From the NCBI RefSeq assembly GCF_026151205.1, contig NC_087079.1, positions 14,198,445 to 14,262,444 on the forward strand: DNA of 64,000 nt. The letters are read 5' to 3'. Within the stretch, counting starts at the first letter, position 1. Each line of letters starts with the position of its first letter. The notes beneath the pieces are model-generated. The model did no database searches. It was not told the DNA's origin and saw nothing but the letters and a program-made list of their open reading frames with translations. The position numbers and the translations under genes were made by a program. This document shows positions 56,300 through 64,000 of the stretch, one piece after another. Source of the stretch: Bolinopsis microptera (taxonomy: Eukaryota; Ctenophora; Tentaculata; Lobata; Bolinopsidae).

Positions 56300-58640
56300 C
56301 TTATAATTTATTACCTACTATATGTTTTGATTCTATGTCCTTAGAAGGGTATTCTTCTAACAGTTTTTGACTGACTTGAATGTACTGCACAGCATCTTGA
56401 AGCTTCTTTAAATTATTTTTATCCTTCTTGAATTTCTATGTAAATTTCCCAAATTTAATTCTAATTCTAATTCTAATTGTAAACAATTCTCAGAAGTTCA
56501 TATTGTGGTTAATTTTTTCCCACTGTTTTCACTGCCTTGTTCAACAGCCTAGCAAGTCATATATCCCTTTTAACCAATTTTATGACAACATTTCTCGATA
56601 ACTTTTATCAAAACCCTTGAAGTGTCCTTTGTTGACAATAAAATGTTCAAGACTAAAACCATGGAAACATGTGCGAACTTTAAATAAGGTTTAAATGCAA
56701 ATTTGTATGTAACTGTAAGTTGTAACAGAGCTTTTCATAGATCGAAGTAACGAAATATAATTATAAGTTATAACTGATTAGTAAATACCTCATATTTGTA
56801 AAATAATCTGAAGAGTAAGGGCTATCTGCTGATGTATGCTGAGGTTGCCTTTCACCGTGTTGAGTGCCGATCTTTTTTTCATTCTTATTGAAGATCTATT
56901 GATTTTGCAGTGAATTAAAATAACTTAAGTTTTCATGCCACGTTAATCTTAATTAAATGTGTTTAACAAGGACATGAATGTATTTAAATCCCAAAACTGA
57001 GTTGATCCTGTAAATCAACACCCAACGGTTCTCAACTTATCATAACCAGCTGCACACATACATTTTTGAATTCTGTAATTTCGATATTCAGAAGTAAATT
57101 TATGACCCGTCGAAAAATTTTGATTTCATCATAAAATACACATAAAATTTCTTGACACCCTGCTGTACATGGTCTGAAGATAAAGGAAATAAAATTAAAG
57201 AATGTGTAACAATCCTTCGACAGATTATAACTTTGTTTTACTGATGAAATATAAATTAAAATCCGTTTTAACTGGATTCAAATCACTGAAGCTGCAAAGA
57301 CTTTACATCCCAAACTAACGAAAGATGACTACATTCATTTCAGCGGACTCTAAAAAAATTAAATCACGATTTGCAATTTCAGCTACATCTGATTTAGAGA
57401 GTGAAGTTTGTGGCAATAGTTTAAATTCGGACCATCTAAAGTCATTCCAAAGGCCCTGTAGCAATACTTGATAATTTTCATGAAACCGAAATCAAACTAT
57501 CGTTTTGACTCGCCAAGTCAATTGAAATAATTATTGAAGAAGAAACAACTTAGTTAAAATGAATGTAATCAAATTTGTGTTTGACAAAACAGGTTTTTAA
57601 TTCGTTGGTACTACACAGCTACCAACACAATTTTGTAACTTCGAAGCCAAAGTTATGCGGAGGGTAGTCTTCAACGATTGCAGATTGTAAAATCTAGCAA
57701 AACACGCGCCCCTCTGAAAATAAAAAATCCATCTTGGACTAAAATTCAACGAATGATACATGCAGTTAATATCAAATCATTATTTCACAAAAGTTATGTT
57801 CAATACTAATTATAAGAAAAATGAACTGGGTAGAATTTATGGCATTTAAAAGGTTGTTATAATGACGAAATGCCGTACAAATCGGCGCGTGGCTCTGTGT
57901 TTTCAGTTTACTGATTTATACATTATAACTTAAATATGATCGCAGAAAGAATATTTGCTACCTCCCTTTTGATGCAAACAATTGAACCATATTGCATATA
58001 TTTATATAATTATAATGTAATGTAAGAATGATACTTGTATCAAATATATATCATATTACTACCATATTTATCAACACACAACACTGAATTGAACGCCGCG
58101 CGTATTTGACGGTAACAAATAACATTAACATAAACTATTATTACTAATTAATTCTAATTATAAATTGGCTCATCATACAAAATAATCTAACAACACAATA
58201 TAATATTAAGTTGTAAGTGTTGACACATAATTGATCGCTATTCTATTTATATTTCGCGCGGCGCAAGCGACCGTCCGTTAACACACTCGCTGCTTATAAT
58301 GTATGCGTCTATTGCATCATTAATGGAAGGCGCGCCAGTGAACTTTTTGCGCGCGAATTTACGATTTAAACGAAAAGAAACTGCAGGGTGTCAACCTTTC
58401 AAATTGTTGCTCTGCAAATTAAAAAACACAAAACAACGATCTTCAAGGAAAATAATTTTTTTTTTCATGAGCAAAGAAAATGTTAATTAAATTGTTCATA
58501 TAACCATGGTTCTTTTGGCGGACGATTCCGATTAAAATTTCATCAAAAACATGACAAAAAAGTGTGCTAATGCGCGCGGCGCGTCAAAGAGACAGTGCGA
58601 CAGCGCGAGCGTTTTCCAATTTGATAGTTTACTAATTGAT
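56300..58640. other. No gene seen; AT-rich spacer
   Basis: Long AT-rich stretch. Around 58250-58350 GCGC-rich motifs appear (ATTTCGCGCGGCG, GGCGCGCC), and the ORF at 58299 runs across them without recognisable features. Confidence 0.45.
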
Positions 58641-58654
58641 GCAAAAGTATTTGT

Positions 58655-58870
58655 AGGTGTATAACCTACCAGGACGCGCGCCGAGTTGGACTCATCGACG
58701 GTCCTGGATAAAATTTGTATCACGTGGTGACCCCCACTGTCGCTTCACTGTAGAGTTTCAACGATACATGGGGAGCCGCGCACTCGTGCGCGGCGGGTCA
58801 TACAACGTGTGACAAGATAATATATGCAATATGGAACAAATACTTTACAAGTATCACTTGTTAAAAAAGT
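58655..58870. repeat. Partial copy of the 623-1149 element
   Basis: GTATAACCTACCAGGACGCGC, CGAGTTGGACTC and the ending CAAGTATCACTTGTTAA match the right arm of the TTAA element at 623-1149, with a different segment inserted between. Confidence 0.6.
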
Positions 58871-59119
58871 ATCCGTTAAAAATCTTTAAAATAGTTTTTA
58901 TTTATTTGATCAAATTTATTGTCAATTTCCAAAAAGAATTGAAAGACGAATTAATGATAAAATAAATCTTTAAAATAGGATAATGTTTTTGATAATTTAA
59001 AAAAACAACATAGTATTTGATAAATATTATATTTTTAAAAAGGTGCGAGAAAGAACTTTGTTGATATAAACAGTTTAGATTTGAATTTGGAGCCACAAGG
59101 CCAAGGTTAAAATTCAAAT

Positions 59120-60540
59120 GCTTCTCCCAAGGATTTCAAAGGATTTCAAGGATTTCAAAAGGATTTCAAGGATTTCAAAATAAAATGATCATTACAATAA
59201 ACATTGTGTCGGATCTAAATTTAAAAAATAAAGATAAAATGAAAGTCAAAAACGAAAAAACCGAAACCTGTCCTGAAAAATGCACGGTTGACGGTTATAG
59301 TCTACGGTTATAGTCTACGGTTATAGTTGACGGTTATAGTCCAAAGAGTTTAAAAACCGAGCTATTCTAAAAAGGAATGTTCATGACGCGAACAACCAGT
59401 CCTTTGTGTCCATGCCTAAGATCCACACAAAAATTCCACACTAAATCAAAAGTGTGAAACGCACACGAAAAATAACACACTGTCGGATCCACGTTTCGCA
59501 TGTTGAGTCCGTGAGTCATGTTGTAGGTCCTTCCTTTTCTTTTCTGTCACTCGGGGGGAACCTCCGCTTGTTCACTTTACTCAAGAATCTGGCAGTTTCT
59601 CTGATCAATAGGATATCCTTGAAGAGGTCGGCAAAGGTCTCCGCTCCAGAGGTGATCATGGTTCTCGCCTGCTGACCTATGTTTCGCCTCAGGTCGTCGT
59701 AAAGCGAACAATCCGTGAGATAGGGAATATATTGATTTTTTGAAGGGTTGTTTTTATATAGGGTCATTGTGACAATTATGTGTATATCGTTTAATTAATT
59801 TTACACTCTTAATATAACAACAAATATACTTAGCGATTTTACATAATATTGAGCTCTTTATATAGTATAGGGTCATTGTGACATTATGTGTATACTGTTT
59901 GAAACAATTTAACTAAATTAGGTATAGTGCCCCAAAAAAAATTTACATAGCATATCTAATTTTCTTGAGTGTATTATCGGATGTTCAAGTTTAACTATGC
60001 TATTTAAGATTTAATTATAATAATAAGGGTAGTGGGGAAATATTTAATATACTTTTTCACACAGTGCGATGATATTTGGTAAACATGTGTGATGTCTTAA
60101 ATTTTACTTTGCTTTACTTTACTTTACTTTACTGTACTTTAGTGTAAAAAAAGCTTTTGTCAGGAAAGGAAATAAAACGTCTTCAACAATGGGAGTTCTC
60201 ACATATAATTTATACTATCTTGAATATTATATATCTTTTTTCTTGGATTATTTTAATGCAGTCACACAGATAGACTTAATACCAGGACAGTGGTCACTTC
60301 AACAAGTAGCATGTTGACATTTACAGGAGACATGTTCTATTCCCAATGAGTGGCCATAATTGTTTCAATCATTTAACTACAGATTTACTATTATTACAAT
60401 TTCTTAAAGATATATCATATCTCAGAGAAGATACATATCGATTTATGTCAGTTCCGCTGGTTAACTCCATAATTGAGGGTGAAAAGAGGAGAGGCTCCGT
60501 TAAAAGATTTTGAATCTTAAGGCACCCTGCAGTTGGACTG
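59120..60540. other. Simple repeats, no gene supported
   Basis: It holds GGATTTCAA units (59130-59180), TCTACGGTTATAG units (59290-59340) and TTTAC units (60105-60140). The phrase TATAGGGTCATTGTGACA occurs at about 59757 and 59867. The ORFs at 59454/59516 have no recognisable domain. Confidence 0.5.
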
Positions 60541-60544
60541 CCAA

Positions 60545-60935
60545 CCCAGAAAATTACCCCTCGGTACACAATTTTGGACTCGAGGCTTCCCCCTGGTAAT
60601 GCGATCTCGGAAGGCAGGCCTCCCCTTTGCAACATGACACGAGCTCGGAATCGAGAGCTCTTGATACGAGAGGTACGTATCGAAAATGACTCCGGCCGAA
60701 AATTTATAAGTCAAAATTTTTCGAAGTTTTTCGAAAAACCACTTTTCTCCACGTTTCATGCTACCCTCTTCATTATTAGCCGAAAATATTTTTTTGGTTT
60801 TTCGGTTTATCGAAGTCTGCACCTACCCCTCGATACACAAATTTGGACTCGTCACTCGAGGCTTCCCCCTGGTAATGCGATCTCGGAAGGCAGGCCTCTC
60901 CTTTGCAGTGCGAGCTTGTTTCGACTTTCGAGGAT
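60545..60935. repeat. Two partial copies of a dispersed repeat
   Basis: ATTTTGGACTCGAGGCTTCCCCCTGG with GCGATCTCGGAAGGCAGGCCT occurs at about 60568-60630 and again at about 60840-60905. It is related in inverted form to 2160-2290. ORFs over it are incidental. Confidence 0.65.
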
Positions 60936-60959
60936 ATAGGTCTCACTTCTCAGTGCCTA

Positions 60960-62560
60960 CCAAATTATTATAGGGCACAAGAACAAATTTGTTTACAATT
61001 ATCAAAATTTGTTGAGCCCAGCAGCTTACTTCCTTTCCTCTCTTCCCCCGTCGTCTGGAGCATGTGATTTTTGTTGATATCCGAGCTCTTGTTTTTATCT
61101 TTTGGTTAACTTTCTGTGATTGGACTCGGTATTTTCGTCCCCGCCGAGTGGGACGATGCTTGCTCGCCAGTTAAGCTATACTTTAGATGACACTAATTTC
61201 TACAAACCACAAAATATTAAATATAAAATGTGTCCAGTATGGCGCAAATGCATAATTTGATAATTTCTCGACGCCGTCGTCGGGGTGAGAGTTATCTGAA
61301 CCAACTACATGCCCCTACGATTGCGTCACCACTGGTGAGCAAGCATTTGTTTGTTGTTTAGTTGTGTTGAAAGGGAACATTACTTGATTAATTCATCCAT
61401 TCGGATTTTAATAACGATGAGCTATGATATACCGTTCATCTTAGACTATTGGATCAATCTTATTATATGATTAGATTTTATAAACGAACTTGGCACACAA
61501 AAGATTATAATGCGGAGGTTGGCTGGCTCTTCTATAATAAATACGACACTTCAATTTACAGAATGCTTGCTAGAGGTAAGACAAAATATTATCAGACTAT
61601 ACATGCAGCATGAGTAACTGGTGGATAAGCCTTCGGTAAAAACGGATCCGGAAAAGTCAATGCGGCACTCGGGTCCTTGGTATTGTCGTTGATATATTGT
61701 CCATTATCTACGTTCTGCTTTCGTAGTTTAAACAATAGTGAGTTCTAAATATACAGCTTTAAACCGATTAAGTATGAATGAATGAAATACCTGACAATCC
61801 GCACTCTAATAATCCAAAAGCATGAGTAACTCGTAGTGATGTATGATTTTTAGAAACTTTAAATTAATTTTGGCGCTCACAGGTCCTCATGAATATGTGA
61901 TTGCCGCATAAGGTTCTGTAAATGCGCAGGGCACCTTCAAGCTTAAATTATTCACCTTACTGAGGCAGTCAACCAACGCGTGGCTTTATTTTTATGATAT
62001 GATATGTTTTGATTGTTATTAATAAATACCAAAATTTAAATTTGTTTTCCTAAAATTTGTTTTCCTATTACTCTCCCCTATTACTCACTCCTGCTTTAGC
62101 CTGTAGAAATAACTTTACACTAGGCTTGAGTAATTATGAGTTTGCCTGAAGTGTGCCTCTACTAACCTAGTATAAGCATCTAGTAGCATACTATGACCTT
62201 TCATAAGCTTTTTACGCCCCTAGTAAGCGTAAGTAAACATGTTAGGATGTCCAATTTAGGTGTTAAATGGTGTTAAAGATGAAATTTCGAAGACAAAATT
62301 CATGGCATAAAATGGAGTAAATGGAGAATTACTCATGCCATGGGTTTTTCCATTTTCTGCATAGAAAAAGTCTCCATTTTATGCCATTTTATGCCATTGG
62401 CCCCCCCCCCCCCCCCCCCCCCGATGCACACATTTCAATTTCTTTTGCAATTTAAGGGTATTCGATCTGACCACGCCTCAAATTGCTTGTGTTGTTCTTA
62501 AATCAATACTGTCTCTTGACTCTTTTGATAGTGAATTGATCTGTATTTGTAATTTGAATG
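60960..62560. other. No gene seen; poly-C run and short repeats
   Basis: A 22-base C run lies at 62401-62422, next to repeated CCATTTTATG units and a near-palindrome around ACTCATGCCATGGG. No exon-like segment is recognisable. Confidence 0.5.
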
Positions 62561-63295
62561 TTAAGGGGGCAGGGGGGGGTCTTTATGAAATTTCTCTCGA
62601 AATTGATTTTATAGTTGTTTCTGATAGAGGGGAGTAATATCTACCAGATGTTTTTGGTCCCATGGAAAAATTTTGTTCCTAGCCGAAATTATTGCCGGTC
62701 AAAGGTTAGCGCTCATGTGTAATTGTATTACGCGAGCGATTTTCAATCGCGCGCCCTGAAAATCGAGTCTAAAAATCTATCCTCTCCTACATTTTTTGAG
62801 CAATCACCTTGAAACTTTCAGGATATGTCCTAAGGACCATTTAGAAACTTCTGGTCTCTCAGAATTTTAAGATAGGCCTTAGAAAAGTTTTTATTCGATT
62901 TTGAAAGTCTTGGACCTGAAAAAATCGTCAAAAAATGAGGTCCAAGATTTTCAAAATCGAATAAAAACTTTTCTAAGGCCTATCTTAAAATTCTGAGAGA
63001 CCAGAAGTTTCTAAATGGTCCTCAGAACATATCCTGAAAGTTTCAAGGTGATTGCTAAAAAAATGTAGGAGAAGATAGATTTTTAGACTCGATTTTCAGG
63101 GCACGCGATTGAAAATCGCTCGCGCAATACAATTACACATGAGCGCAAACCTTTGACCGGCAATAATTTCGGCTAGGAACAAAATTTTTCCATGGGACCA
63201 AAAACATCTGGTAGATATTACTCCCCTCTATCAGAAACAACTATAAAATCAATTTCGAGAGAAATTTCATAAAGACCCCCCCCCTGCCCCCTTAA
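62561..63295. mobile_element. 735-bp near-perfect palindrome with TTAA ends
   Basis: The left end TTAAGGGGGCAGGGGG is the complement of the right end CCCCCTGCCCCCTTAA. The arms, about 357 bp each, match almost base for base to a 20-nt centre at 62918-62937 (between TTGGACCT and AGGTCCAA). Differences are a few single bases. TTAA borders and the TTAAGGGG terminus relate it to the elements at 39170, 41955 and 42865. No ORF is present. It ends 21 bp before the PDCD10 start codon. Confidence 0.92.
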
Positions 63296-63316
63296 CATCA
63301 CCTCCAAATTAGGATA

Positions 63317-64000
63317 ATGAGTTCCAGTGAACCCCCTCCCTCGCTAGCATTTTCAACTGTTATTGCTCCACTACTTTCAACGTTCTCAAAAGGTTAGTGT
63401 GATCAAAAATTGAAATGGGAATAATATACTTCTATTTAGATATTGTCTTTGAATGTGCAATGTTATGATTCAAGAATGAGTGGAAGTTCTAGGGTTTTAT
63501 CTTTCAATGAAACATGCGTAAATTTTAGCCTTATTTAGGAATTCATCTCTAACAAATTCTACTTTCTCAGAACAGTCAAAGTCTATGCGTGAGGCCTTTG
63601 TTTTTGCCGAAAAACAGAACCCTGGTTTTCTACATGACTTTGTAGCTGGAGTTATTCAGAATGAAGACATGACAGAGATTTTGCTACGTCTGGGATCAAC
63701 GGAATGCACGGAGTACCTAATTTCTCCAAATATTGAACTGCATGCTCAGCTGAACAGAAAAGCTCAATCTCTTCGTATGTTGTTAAGCAGCATACCAGAT
63801 CAAATTAAAGAGCGGTCAGTGTTCTTACAAACAATCAAAGATATTGCTCAAAGCATAAAAGATCTTCTGAATTGTGTGAACAACTTTTATCAGTCAAACA
63901 CGAACAACCCAGCTGTCATGCAGAACAAGAGGTTATTTGATCACCACAAGAAGAATTTTGTGAGATGCAGCAAAGCATTCAGTGATAGTTTACGTAATTT
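63317..64000 (+). CDS. PDCD10: PDCD10 (CCM3), 5' part, cut by window end
   Basis: Exon 1 is 63317-63392 (ATG, donor AAAAG/GTTAGT), encoding 25 residues that include STVIAPLLSTF. Exon 2 starts at 63571 (acceptor ACTTTCTCAG) and stays open to the window end. It matches PDCD10 in order: REAFVFAEKQNPGF, then LLSSIPDQIKERSVFLQTIK, DIAQSIKDLLNCVNN and FVRCSKAFSDSLRN. PDCD10 is an adaptor whose N-terminal part dimerises with GCKIII kinases and whose C-terminal FAT-like domain binds paxillin LD motifs and CCM2. About the last 40-50 residues lie outside the window. The 5' flank is almost entirely the palindrome at 62561-63295. Confidence 0.92.

Noticed and set aside
60574-60973. Overlapping 71-121 codon ORFs
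   Set aside because: They lie on two partial copies of an interspersed repeat and change frame between copies.

Overview
The window looks like nuclear DNA of an early-branching or marine invertebrate animal. Coding exons are short, joined by GT-AG introns, and their products match animal-specific families (NCKIPSD/SPIN90, ATXN7L3, galactose 3-O-sulfotransferase, PDCD10/CCM3). The sequence between them is AT-rich and full of small inverted-repeat elements and decayed non-LTR retrotransposons. The species cannot be named from this; a cnidarian, placozoan or sponge would fit, but that is inference.

Layout. 1-5 kb: small repeats, including six copies or part-copies of an 80-bp MITE with 8-9 bp target duplications, and a 0.53-kb TTAA-bounded element carrying a 62-codon ORF. 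8-10.7 kb: a CR1/L2/jockey-type retrotransposon whose endonuclease region is replaced by a GC-rich tandem repeat but whose reverse transcriptase is open. 14.2-15.1 kb: the 3' exons of an unrecognised plus-strand gene. 17.1-19.2 kb: a three-exon plus-strand gene for a Ser-rich acidic protein with a paxillin-like LD motif. 20.0-32.5 kb: an NCKIPSD/SPIN90-like gene on the minus strand, resolved into about 16 exons, with two SH3 domains; a TATA-box gene for a small secreted peptide lies inside one of its introns on the other strand. 33.2-34.1 kb: an intronless EEP-family (TDP2-like) gene with one frameshift. 37.4-41.1 kb: a complete seven-exon ATXN7L3 gene (SAGA deubiquitinase module). 42.2-42.8 kb: two exons of an unknown gene. 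44.2-47.2 kb: a five-exon Gal-3-O-sulfotransferase with a frameshift in exon 4. 47-62 kb: mostly repeats and retrotransposon remnants. 63.3-64 kb: the start of PDCD10, cut off by the window end.

The genes are unrelated housekeeping or signalling loci, not a cluster. The unusual part is the non-coding structure: tandem repeats that begin at or beside 5' splice sites (SPIN90 intron 2, ATXN7L3 intron 6, and two weaker cases); a set of TTAA-bounded inverted-repeat elements sharing TTAAGGGG ends, one of which carries a copied ATXN7L3 intron/exon junction; a 735-bp near-perfect palindrome ending 21 bp before the PDCD10 start codon; and a perfect 43-bp-arm hairpin in a SPIN90 intron. Exon boundaries were found by eye from splice consensus, reading phase and recalled family sequence; no alignment was run.
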